A DNA stretch of 64,000 nt from Paenibacillus mesophilus. GTDB taxonomy: Bacteria > Bacillota > Bacilli > Paenibacillales > NBRC-103111. Positions 56,592 through 64,000 of this stretch are shown piece after piece. The notes below the pieces were generated by a model, which saw only the letters and a list, made by a program, of their open reading frames with translations, made no database searches and was not told the DNA's origin. The stretch lies in the NCBI RefSeq assembly GCF_005938385.1, contig NZ_VCRA01000001.1:309146-373145 (forward strand), read 5' to 3'. A program made the position numbers and the translations under genes. How positions within the stretch are numbered: position 1 is the stretch's first letter; every line of letters begins with the position of its first letter.

Positions 56592-57929
56592 ATGGGTATA
56601 GGACTGAATCTGTTCTTGTTTGTATTGTTGATTGTGTTGACGGCTTTCTTCGTGGCGACGGAATTTGCGATTATCCGAATTCGTTCCAGCCGGGTGGACC
56701 AATTGGTGCTCGAAGGGAAGAAAAACGCTCTCGCCGTTCAACGGGTAACAAGCAACCTGGACGGATACTTATCGGCTTGTCAGCTCGGTATTACGATTAC
56801 CGCTCTCGGACTCGGCTGGCTGGGTGAGCCTACCGTGGAAAAACTGCTTCTCCCTTTGTTCGAGCGATGGGACATCAATAGCGACGTCAGTCATATTTTG
56901 TCGTTCTTCATCGCGTTTATATCCGTAACGTATTTGCACGTCGTTATCGGCGAGCTCGCCCCGAAGACGCTTGCGATTCAGAAGGCGGAAATGATTACGT
57001 TTTTCGTAGCGAAGCCGATTATTTTATTTTATAAAGTCATGTATCCTTTCATCTGGGTATTGAACGGTTCTGCCAACAAGCTGGTCAAATTGTTCGGCTT
57101 GAAGCCGGCCAAGGAGCACGAAGAGGCTCATACCGAGGAAGAAATTCAAATTATTTTGAACGACAGCCTGCAAAGCGGCAAAATCAACAATACCGAGTAC
57201 GGTTACGTCAGCCGCATATTCGCTTTCGACGAAATGCTGGCCAAAGAGATTATGGTTCCCCGGACCGATATGGTTTGCTTATATACGAATCATTCTTTGC
57301 AGGAAAATATGGATGTGATCCTCAAAGAACAATATACGCGGTTTCCCGTAGCGACGGACAGCAAGGACAACATCGTCGGAACGATCAACACGAAGCAGCT
57401 GTTCCTTAAGCTGCAGGACAATGCCCAACTGGACGTGAAACAAATTATGCAGCCCGTCATGACCGTTTCCGAAGTGATGCCGGTCAAGACGCTTCTGAAG
57501 CGGATGCAGCAGGAACGGGTTCATATCGCGCTGCTCGTCGACGAATACGGCGGCACATCGGGACTGATTACGATCGAGGACATTTTGGAAGAGATCGTCG
57601 GCGAAATCCGCGACGAATTCGATGCGGACGAACGCAAAGAGATCGAGAAGCTGGACGACAACTGCTTCCTGCTCGACGGCAAAGTTTCGTTGTCCGAGCT
57701 GAGCGACCTTACCGGCATCGACTTCGAGCAGGAAGAGGTCGATACGATCGGCGGATGGCTGTACAGTCAAATTCATGATCCGAAAGCCGGCAAGCAAATT
57801 GTTCGCGACAACGTCAAGTTTATTATCCGCGAAGCGGGCAAACACCGGATCAAAAAAATCGAAATGATCATAGATACGGAACCTAACGGTAACGATTCGG
57901 AAGGGGAGCCTGTCTCCTCTGTCTCATGA
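56592..57929 (+). CDS. CNNM/CorC-HlyC-type transporter-like membrane protein
   Basis: 445 residues from the ATG at 56592; a GTG at 56580 with AAAGGA closer to it is a possible alternative start. DUF21/CNNM membrane domain (about residues 1-190: LIVLTAFFVATEFAIIRIRSS, SACQLGITITALGLGWLGEP, HVVIGELAPKTLAIQ). A CBS pair follows (about 205-335: EIMVPRTDMVCLYTNHSL, QPVMTVSEVMPVKTLLKRM, VDEYGGTSGLITIEDILEEI) and a C-terminal CorC/HlyC domain. Such proteins export or sense Mg2+; hemolysin is only a historical name. Single gene with terminator at 57947-57980. Confidence 0.92.
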   Translation: MGIGLNLFLFVLLIVLTAFFVATEFAIIRIRSSRVDQLVLEGKKNALAVQRVTSNLDGYLSACQLGITITALGLGWLGEPTVEKLLLPLFERWDINSDVSHILSFFIAFISVTYLHVVIGELAPKTLAIQKAEMITFFVAKPIILFYKVMYPFIWVLNGSANKLVKLFGLKPAKEHEEAHTEEEIQIILNDSLQSGKINNTEYGYVSRIFAFDEMLAKEIMVPRTDMVCLYTNHSLQENMDVILKEQYTRFPVATDSKDNIVGTINTKQLFLKLQDNAQLDVKQIMQPVMTVSEVMPVKTLLKRMQQERVHIALLVDEYGGTSGLITIEDILEEIVGEIRDEFDADERKEIEKLDDNCFLLDGKVSLSELSDLTGIDFEQEEVDTIGGWLYSQIHDPKAGKQIVRDNVKFIIREAGKHRIKKIEMIIDTEPNGNDSEGEPVSSVS

Positions 57930-57946
57930 TCGGCGGGCTAGAATAG

Positions 57947-57980
57947 AAAAGGGATTGTCTCCTTAGAGATAATCCCTTTT
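57947..57980 (+). terminator. Terminator of the CNNM gene
   Basis: AAAAGGGATT/AATCCCTTTT stem with an inner TCTC/GAGA pair and T6 after it. Confidence 0.85.
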
Positions 57981-57999
57981 TTGTATGCGGAAAAAGAAA

Positions 58000-58029
58000 A
58001 ACGGGTAAATCTCAATGGATTTACCCGTT
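58000..58029 (-). terminator. Terminator of tcdA
   Basis: Perfect 12-bp stem AACGGGTAAATC/GATTTACCCGTT, with TTTTCTTTTT following on the minus strand. Confidence 0.85.
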
Positions 58030-58060
58030 CTCGGCAAGTATATAAGGTTCGCAGCGGCGG

Positions 58061-58831
58061 TTACGCCTGCGGCCCGCCCTGCGATTTGGCCGCTCTAGCC
58101 AGCAGATCGCGTACGACGACGCTGACCATGATCAGCCCCGCGACCGGCGGTACGAACGAGTTGCTCGCCGGCGGCTGCTGCGCCTTGCGGATGTCCGGAG
58201 CGTTCTCCGGCACGATCCGCTGCGTTACGTCTTCACGCGGCTTTACCGGCTCCTCAGTCGAGAACACGACCTTGACGCCCTTCTTGATGCCGTCCTTGCG
58301 AAGCTTTTGGCGGATAACCCGTGCAAGCGGATCGACCGACGTCTGCGAGATGTCCGCCACGCGGAACTGCGTCGGGTCCATCTTGTTGGCCGCTCCCATG
58401 CTCGATATGATCGGAATTTTCCGCTTCAAGCATTCTTTGATCAGATGGATTTTGTACGTTACCGTATCCGAAGCGTCGAGCACATAGTCAAGCGGATATT
58501 CGAAAAACTTCTCGTACGTCTCTTCGGTATAGAACATCCTCAGCGCGATCGCGTCGCAGTCCGGGTTGATCAGCTTGACCCTGTCCCGCATCAGCTCGGC
58601 TTTGGGCTGTCCGACCGTCGTAGTGAGCGCGTGAATTTGCCGGTTGATGTTCGTCACGTCGACGACGTCCTTGTCGACCATAATGACGCGGCCGACGCCG
58701 GTCCGTACGAGCGCTTCGGCGGCGATCGATCCGACCCCGCCGATGCCTAGCACGGCGACGGTGCTTTTTCTCATGACGTCAAGTCCTTCGGGACCGATCG
58801 CCAATTCCGTTCGAGAAAACTGATGGAGCAT
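58061..58831 (-). CDS. tcdA: tRNA threonylcarbamoyladenosine dehydratase (cyclic t6A formation)
   Basis: 256 residues, ATG at 58831 with GGGGGTG upstream. ThiF/E1-like fold: nucleotide-binding VAVLGIGGVGSIAAEALVRT (near residue 28), MVDKDVVDVTNINRQIHAL, DASDTVTYKIHLI, SSMGAANKMDPTQF. It converts t6A37 of tRNAs to the cyclic form using ATP. In Bacillus it follows hisS and aspS, as here (aspS ends 119 bases upstream), and is followed by rarA, which here is displaced by about 16 kb. A CACCCC...AAAAAGTGACGC element lies just upstream (58852-58870). Confidence 0.95.
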   Translation of the reverse strand: MLHQFSRTELAIGPEGLDVMRKSTVAVLGIGGVGSIAAEALVRTGVGRVIMVDKDVVDVTNINRQIHALTTTVGQPKAELMRDRVKLINPDCDAIALRMFYTEETYEKFFEYPLDYVLDASDTVTYKIHLIKECLKRKIPIISSMGAANKMDPTQFRVADISQTSVDPLARVIRQKLRKDGIKKGVKVVFSTEEPVKPREDVTQRIVPENAPDIRKAQQPPASNSFVPPVAGLIMVSVVVRDLLARAAKSQGGPQA

Positions 58832-58949
58832 AAATGCACCCCCTACTTTTTCACCCCAAAAAGTGACGCTTAGCTCTGTAGCATAGTCCGATTACTTTTC
58901 GGGGGCCCCAATTTTACCTTTGATGCTTATTCCGGTCATCCTCGACCGA

Positions 58950-60728
58950 TCAAGACTTTGCGGCGGCTTCCTTGACGGCGAGCCGGATGGACAAGTCATC
59001 CAGCTGCTTCTGGTCTACCGTCGACGGCGCGTTCATGAGCAGGTCGGTAGCGCTGGCCGTTTTCGGGAAGGCGATCGTTTCCCGCAGGTTCGTCCGTCCC
59101 GCGAGCAGCATGACGAGTCGGTCGAAGCCGAAGGCGATGCCGCCATGCGGAGGCGTACCGTACTCGAAGGCGTCAAGCAGGAAGCCGAATTTCTCGTGCG
59201 CTTCTTCCCGGGAGAAGCCGAGCGCCTCGAACATTTTCTCCTGAACGTCGCGTTTGTATATCCGCATCGAGCCTCCGCCCACTTCGTAGCCGTTCAGCAC
59301 AAGGTCGTAGGCTTGAGCGCGGATTTGACCCGGGTCGGTGTCGAAGTAGTGTACGTCCTCTTCCTTCGGACGCGTGAACGGATGGTGCTCAGCCACATAC
59401 CGCTTCGCTTCCTCGTCGTAACCGAGCAGCGGGAAGTCGATCACCCAAGCGAACTTGAACGTTTTGTCGTCGATCAAGCCGAGATCGCGGCCGATTTTCA
59501 GACGCAGGTTGCCGAGCACATCGGCAACGACTTTCTTCGTATCCGCCGAGAACAACAGCAAGTCGCCTTCTTCGGCGCCAAGACGTTCTTTAAGCGCTGC
59601 GATTTCTTCCTCGCTGAAAAACTTGACGATCGGCCCTTTCCATTCGCCGTCCTTCACTTGAATCCACGCCAAACCTTTGGCTCCATAGCGCGCCGCGAAC
59701 GGCAGCAGGTCGTCGATTTCTTTGCGGCTCCATGTACCGCAGCCTTTTGCGTTCAGCGCCTTCACTTGTCCGCCCTTCTTCGTCACATTGGCGAACACCT
59801 GCACTCCCGAATTTTGCACAAGATCGGATACGTCGACAAGCTCGAGGCCGAAACGGAGATCCGGCTTGTCCGAGCCGTATTTGCCCATCGCGTCGGCATA
59901 GCTGAGCCGCTGGAACGGACGCGGAATGTCGGCTCCGACCGTTTCTTTGAACAGGCGGACGACCAGCTCTTCCATCAGATCGAGCAGTTGATCGCGGGAA
60001 AGGAACGAAGTCTCGATGTCCACCTGCGTAAACTCGGGCTGACGGTCCGCGCGAAGGTCTTCATCGCGGAAGCAGCGGGCGATTTGGTAATACCGCTCGA
60101 GACCGCTGACCATCAGCAGCTGCTTATAGATTTGCGGTGATTGCGGCAGCGCGAAAAATTCACCCGGATGGACGCGGCTCGGAACGAGATAATCGCGTGC
60201 GCCTTCAGGCGTGCTTTTCGTCAAGATCGGCGTTTCGATTTCGAGGAAGCCATTATCGTCCAAAAAATCGCGGAACACTTTGGCCGCTTTGGAACGCAGG
60301 TAGAGTGTCTTCTGCATTTCCGGACGGCGAAGGTCCAAGTAACGGTACTTCAGACGAAGCTGCTCGTCGATTTCCACCCCGTCTTCGATAAAGAACGGAG
60401 GCGTCTTGGCCGTATTGAGAATTTCGATCTCATGAATTTGCACTTCGATTTCGCCGGTAGCCAAATTCGGGTTAACGGTAGCCGGATCGCGTTCCACGAC
60501 TTTCCCTTTAACCGCCAGCACATATTCGGACCGCGCCTTGTCGGCGATCGCCAGCGCCTCGCCGGAGAAGTTCGGGTTGAATACGATTTGCACGATGCCG
60601 CTCCGGTCGCGCAGGTCGATGAACAAAACTCCGCCCAGGTCGCGACGGACCGCTACCCAGCCGTTCAATACGACCGTTTCTCCTACGTTAGCTTTGCCCA
60701 GATTGCCGCAATGATGTGTTTTCAACAT
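58950..60728 (-). CDS. aspS: Aspartyl-tRNA synthetase
   Basis: 592 residues from the ATG at 60728 (GTGGAGG upstream; other in-frame ATGs at 60740 and further out are possible). Class II synthetase that charges tRNA-Asp. The N-terminal OB fold ([20 protein letters not shown]), motif 2 ([30 protein letters not shown]), the bacterial GAD insertion (about residues 290-410) and motif 3 ([20 protein letters not shown]) are all present. It follows hisS by 46 bases in the same direction and is probably transcribed with it from the T-box-controlled promoter. Confidence 0.97.
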   Translation of the reverse strand: MLKTHHCGNLGKANVGETVVLNGWVAVRRDLGGVLFIDLRDRSGIVQIVFNPNFSGEALAIADKARSEYVLAVKGKVVERDPATVNPNLATGEIEVQIHEIEILNTAKTPPFFIEDGVEIDEQLRLKYRYLDLRRPEMQKTLYLRSKAAKVFRDFLDDNGFLEIETPILTKSTPEGARDYLVPSRVHPGEFFALPQSPQIYKQLLMVSGLERYYQIARCFRDEDLRADRQPEFTQVDIETSFLSRDQLLDLMEELVVRLFKETVGADIPRPFQRLSYADAMGKYGSDKPDLRFGLELVDVSDLVQNSGVQVFANVTKKGGQVKALNAKGCGTWSRKEIDDLLPFAARYGAKGLAWIQVKDGEWKGPIVKFFSEEEIAALKERLGAEEGDLLLFSADTKKVVADVLGNLRLKIGRDLGLIDDKTFKFAWVIDFPLLGYDEEAKRYVAEHHPFTRPKEEDVHYFDTDPGQIRAQAYDLVLNGYEVGGGSMRIYKRDVQEKMFEALGFSREEAHEKFGFLLDAFEYGTPPHGGIAFGFDRLVMLLAGRTNLRETIAFPKTASATDLLMNAPSTVDQKQLDDLSIRLAVKEAAAKS

Positions 60729-60774
60729 ATTGTTTGTCATCCTCCACATTTGGAATCGTCCCATAAAGACAATT

Positions 60775-62040
60775 TTATTGCTCCAGCTTCGCTATCAGCG
60801 TCTCGGCCAAGCTTTCGAGCTTGACTTCCTCTTGCTCTCCGGTAGCCATTCTCTTCAACGTAACGGTACCGCGGTTCAGCTCGTCTTCGCCCAAAATAAC
60901 GGTGAACTTGGCGGCAAAACGGTCGGCCGATTTCATTTGGGCTTTCATCTTGCGCCCCAAATAATCTTTCTCCGCCGTCAAGCCCGCAGCCCGCAGGGCA
61001 AACAATTGCTTCGCCACTTCGTTCTCCGCCGCTTCGCCCATGCCGATCAAGTAAGCGTCAATCGGCCGAACGCCCGGCACGGCGACGCCTTGCGCCTCCA
61101 GCACGAGCAGCACCCGTTCCAGCCCCAAGCCGAAGCCGACGCCCGGCTGGTCGACCGAGCTGCCGCCGATCGTTCCGACAAGACCGTTGTACCGTCCGCC
61201 GCCGCTGATCGTATCGATTGCGCCGATGCCCGCCGCTTTATATTCGAACGCGGTATGCGTGTAATAATCAAGACCGCGCACCATGCGGGGATTGATCACG
61301 TATTCGATGCCCATGTCGGTCAAATGCCGCTGCACTTTGCTGAAGTGGGTCGAACATTCCTCGTCGAGAAAATCTAGAATCGAAGGCGCCCCTACGCCGT
61401 ATTCCTGATCCTTCTTGCAATCGAGAATGCGCATCGGGTTCCGGTCGTAGCGCGACTGGCAGTCTTTGCACAGCTTGTCCTTGACCGGAGCGAAAAACTT
61501 CTGCAGCTCCTCGCGATACACCGAGCGGCACGACGGGTTGCCCACCGAGTTGATCTCCACCTTGACGCCTTTCAAGCCGATCTCCTTGTAGAACAAGTAA
61601 CCCATCGCGATGACTTCCGCGTCCAGACTCGGATCGACCGAGCCGATCGCCTCGATGCCGAACTGGTGAAACTGACGGTACCGTCCCGCTTGCGGCTGCT
61701 CGTAACGGAACATCGGCCCGATGTAATACAGCTTGTTGATGTCCGGCTCGCCGTACAGCTTGTTCTCGACATAGGCGCGAACGACTCCCGCCGTTCCTTC
61801 CGGACGGAGCGACATACTGCGGTCCCCCTTGTCGGGGAACGTGTACATTTCTTTCTCGACGATATCCGTCGTCTCACCGACGCCCCGCTGGAACAGCTCC
61901 GTATGCTCGAAGATCGGGGTACGGATTTCCTTGTAGTTGAAGCGGCGGCATACGTCGCGCGCCTTCTCCTCGATATACTGCCATTTCTCGACGACGCCCG
62001 GCAGCAAATCCTGCGTCCCCTTCGGCTTCTGAATGCTCAT
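60775..62040 (-). CDS. hisS: Histidyl-tRNA synthetase
   Basis: 421 residues, ATG at 62040 with GAGGAGGGG upstream. Class II synthetase motifs: motif 1 region [20 protein letters not shown], motif 2 [20 protein letters not shown], HisA motif [15 protein letters not shown] and motif 3 [14 protein letters not shown]. The C-terminal anticodon domain covers about 325-421. It heads the hisS-aspS unit. The leader carries a T-box with the consensus GGGTGGTACCGCG, so expression should rise when tRNA-His is uncharged. Confidence 0.97.
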   Translation of the reverse strand: MSIQKPKGTQDLLPGVVEKWQYIEEKARDVCRRFNYKEIRTPIFEHTELFQRGVGETTDIVEKEMYTFPDKGDRSMSLRPEGTAGVVRAYVENKLYGEPDINKLYYIGPMFRYEQPQAGRYRQFHQFGIEAIGSVDPSLDAEVIAMGYLFYKEIGLKGVKVEINSVGNPSCRSVYREELQKFFAPVKDKLCKDCQSRYDRNPMRILDCKKDQEYGVGAPSILDFLDEECSTHFSKVQRHLTDMGIEYVINPRMVRGLDYYTHTAFEYKAAGIGAIDTISGGGRYNGLVGTIGGSSVDQPGVGFGLGLERVLLVLEAQGVAVPGVRPIDAYLIGMGEAAENEVAKQLFALRAAGLTAEKDYLGRKMKAQMKSADRFAAKFTVILGEDELNRGTVTLKRMATGEQEEVKLESLAETLIAKLEQ

Positions 62041-62065
62041 GCTACCCCTCCTCGCTCATTGCCCC

Positions 62066-62500
62066 AATTGGCCAAAAAATACAAAAACCGCCCCCGGCTC
62101 ATTGCCAGGGACGGGATATTCGTAAGCCGAAAATGCCCGCGGTACCACCCGCATTCGCGCTATGTCCTGCCGGGAACATTCGTTCCTCCGCTCGGTAATG
62201 GATCGGGAAACGCGGCATCAAGCCATGCCTATCCGCTCCTTCAAAGCGCGCACTTTAATGCGGTTAACGCCCGCCTTACGCGATACGGCTACTGCCCGGG
62301 CAACCTCCGATCGTCCGCCTGCCGCACCTGCTGTGCGAGCTGCGTCCCCGTCATGGTCGTGCCAGGAGTTCCCCGTCCGTTCTCCGGGAAGTTATTCGTT
62401 CGTCCATCGCCGGGAAGCTTACAGCCGGGGCTTCCCTCTCTGTAGGTCGTGGGTTCGAGCTACTTGGTCCCATCCGCGAATCAACAAAGTTATCTTTATG
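62066..62500 (-). ncRNA. T-box leader of hisS-aspS
   Basis: On the minus strand the antiterminator bulge sequence GCGGGTGGTACCGCGG (near 62136-62151) is followed by an intrinsic terminator CCGTCCCTGGC/GCCGGGGGCGG (62088-62114) with TTTTTG. About 250-350 bases upstream is a long stem region with AGTAGC and AGAGAGGGAAG...GGCTGTAAGCTTCCC, typical of Stem I. The His specifier codon could not be fixed by eye; CAC at 62361-62359 and CAT at 62355-62353 are candidates. Confidence 0.88.
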
Positions 62501-62665
62501 ATTGTATCCAACCGATTGCGCAAAGTCAAGAGCTGTGCGGGAACGGGTCCTCTTATGCCGAATATCGGACTTGCCCCGCACAATAATCGCTGCGCCAGGG
62601 AATCATTATGCTACAATAAGAGTAGCGATTATTCTCGAGCAACGATTCATTAAGGAGGGCAACTC

Positions 62666-62944
62666 ATGGAACTCGTCGGCAACTGCTCGGTTTGTCAAAC
62701 GGCCGTTTATTGCAAAGGCGGTTTTCTGGACGGCGTCTCGGACAATCATATCTTATATTGTCACTCCTGCTATGAAGCATCGGGCAAGGAGCGGCAGCCC
62801 GGCAGCGGCGGCACGGCCGCAGACGGCCCGGATGCGGATTTAACCGGCGGAGCCGCCGATTCTGGCAGTCCCCCGCGCAACGTCCCGCCGCTTCGTCACG
62901 GAAGCGATCATAAGAGCGGCTCCGGCGACCCCGATCCAGCTTAG
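62666..62944 (+). CDS. Small CxxC zinc-ribbon-like protein
   Basis: 92 residues, ATG at 62666 with AAGGAGG 8 bases upstream, a strong start. The first 45 residues form a compact cysteine pattern (NCSVCQTAVYCKGGFLDG and ILYCHSCYEASG): two CxxC pairs plus one more Cys, suited to zinc binding. The last 50 residues are a low-complexity Gly/Pro/Asp tail that overlaps the end of the convergent gene at 62840 by 105 bases. The tail may be non-functional read-through. No function is known to me. Confidence 0.75.
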   Translation: MELVGNCSVCQTAVYCKGGFLDGVSDNHILYCHSCYEASGKERQPGSGGTAADGPDADLTGGAADSGSPPRNVPPLRHGSDHKSGSGDPDPA

Positions 62945-64000
62945 AATAGATGATGGGGCGCCTACGTTCAGACCTTGCCGGAAGTAGAACAGATCGCGCA
63001 GTCCTTCGACGCTGAAGCGGAACGGAATCCAGGAATATAGCCAATCCCGCGTCGCATCCGGCAAAAATTCGGGAGGCAGGCCGAGTATCGGCAGTCCGAA
63101 AAAGAACAGCAGCACGAGAATTGGCATCCCCTTCAGCCCTATCCAGGAAAGGACCGCAGATTGCAGCAAGTAGAAGCAGAATACGGCCAGCGCCAGGAAC
63201 CAAAACGTATTTGTCCAGTCCGGGATACGGAGACCGAACAAGCTGTCCGAGATCAGCAATTCCGAACCGGCGGCAACAACCGCATAGATGGCTCCCGCAA
63301 TCAATTGAGCCGTTACTACGGCCAATCTTCCCGTTTCCTTCAGCTTGCCGCCCGTCAAGTACATCAGCGCGCTCGCGGTCAAAGCCGCGAGCCAAGCCAA
63401 TTGGGTCAGCACGACAGGGGCATTTCCGTTGGCCGAATTGGCGGTGATCGGATTTATTGTCTCAAACGATGCCGCCAGCGGAGCGGCCAGCGCTCTCGCC
63501 TGCGCGATCGACACAGTCGAGCCCCGGGCTTGCTGGATTTGCGCCAACGCCTGTTCTCGGAGTTGCGCGTTGATCCCTTCCACCATTTTCCCCAGCGCCT
63601 GCGTCGCCATGGATGCCGCCACACCGCTTTTCCCTTGATTGATCAGCACACGAATGCCCGCGGTCCCGGGCGATGGCGACATCAGCGAGACATAATTGGC
63701 GCTCAAGTTATCAGGCAAAATTACCGCCGCATAATACGTCTGCCGGTCCAAACCTTTCAATGCTTCGCTTTCGCTGTCCAATACGGTCCAGGCAAACGGC
63801 GGCGCTTCCCCGCTCGCCGCTTGTGCTTGTGTCGCCGTCAGTTTCTGCTTGATCATTTCCCCTACGTTTACTTTGCCGACGCCGGGTATTTCCGCCCCGC
63901 GATCCGCTGCGACCAGAGCAATCGGCAAATGTTTCGGAACTGGATTAACCGTTGATCCCAATATGGCCCAGCCCAGCACGGCAATGACCGCTATCATGGC
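62840..64000 (-). CDS. YhgE/Pip-like ABC-2-type membrane protein (partial, 5' end off window)
   Basis: At least 386 codons, continuing past the window edge; an ATG at 63997 is probably internal. One membrane helix at the start (IAVIAVLGWAILGS) is followed by an extracytoplasmic region of about 160 residues (LPIALVAADRGAEIPGVGKV, TYYAAVILPDNLSANYVSLM, GIRVLINQGKSG). Five further membrane helices follow (WLAALTASALMYLTGG, LIAGAIYAVVAAGSEL, FWFLALAVFCFYLLQSAVLS and others). This layout fits the YhgE/Pip and DUF3533 group of ABC-2-like permeases, whose members include phage-infection proteins and ESX-type secretion partners. Its 3' end overlaps the small CxxC gene. Confidence 0.75.
   Translation of the reverse strand, partial: AMIAVIAVLGWAILGSTVNPVPKHLPIALVAADRGAEIPGVGKVNVGEMIKQKLTATQAQAASGEAPPFAWTVLDSESEALKGLDRQTYYAAVILPDNLSANYVSLMSPSPGTAGIRVLINQGKSGVAASMATQALGKMVEGINAQLREQALAQIQQARGSTVSIAQARALAAPLAASFETINPITANSANGNAPVVLTQLAWLAALTASALMYLTGGKLKETGRLAVVTAQLIAGAIYAVVAAGSELLISDSLFGLRIPDWTNTFWFLALAVFCFYLLQSAVLSWIGLKGMPILVLLFFFGLPILGLPPEFLPDATRDWLYSWIPFRFSVEGLRDLFYFRQGLNVGAPSSILSWIGVAGAALMIASVTKRRDVARGTARIGGSAG

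Noticed and set aside
62346..62362. Assigning the T-box specifier codon as His CAC
   Set aside because: Stem I could not be folded reliably by eye; His is assumed from the downstream gene, not read from the specifier loop.

Overview
The window reads as a chromosomal segment of a spore-former-like Gram-positive bacterium, most likely of the Paenibacillaceae (Paenibacillus/Cohnella type). The evidence is strong AGGAGG-type ribosome binding sites, a T-box leader before hisS-aspS, the hisS-aspS-tcdA gene order known from Bacillales, lipobox substrate-binding proteins, many AraC regulators with cupin sensors, and moderately high GC coding sequence interrupted by AT-rich intergenic repeats. Both ends are cut: a beta-helix gene runs off the left edge and a YhgE/Pip-type membrane protein gene runs off the right edge.

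Positions 1-38,000 are accessory, carbohydrate-oriented DNA. The recurring unit is a lipoprotein substrate-binding gene followed after 20-43 bases by a secreted right-handed beta-helix gene with a twin-arginine-like signal (3544-4881 with 1489-3513 and 1-1395; 12329-13636 with 10156-12285; 22203-23522 with 20338-22182). Each unit has its own regulator nearby (AraC, GntR fused to a solute-binding domain, LacI). A fourth binding protein (31281-32624) is tied by a shared promoter element to two amidohydrolase genes and an AraC gene. No ABC sugar permease lies in the window. Between these units sit Hsp20, a nitrilase-family hydrolase, a heterodimeric ABC exporter of the BmrCD type with an apparent attenuator leader, an SGNH esterase, an M20 amidohydrolase, a Rieske protein and a histidine phosphatase.

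Positions 38,000-64,000 hold mostly housekeeping or signalling genes: ilvE, mntH, rarA, a MarR-MMPL pair, a DUF4097 protein, an IF-3-like paralogue, a cyclic-di-GMP operon (HD-GYP, unknown, CBS-GGDEF) behind a GEMM-type riboswitch, a divergent histidinol dehydrogenase behind a leader with three His codons, a SIR2-like protein, nadE, a DUF1836 regulator, a CNNM transporter, tcdA, aspS and hisS with its T-box.

The most notable signals are regulatory RNA and DNA: (i) a hisL-like leader peptide (MKQAIRLSRQHHHT) with competing hairpins before hisD at 51595-51750; (ii) a GEMM riboswitch commanding genes that both degrade and make cyclic di-GMP; (iii) a bipartite element at identical spacing from the -10 box in three promoters around the amidohydrolase locus; (iv) a 14-bp palindrome occurring four times around a LacI gene; (v) a family of palindromic interspersed repeats found at six intergenic places.
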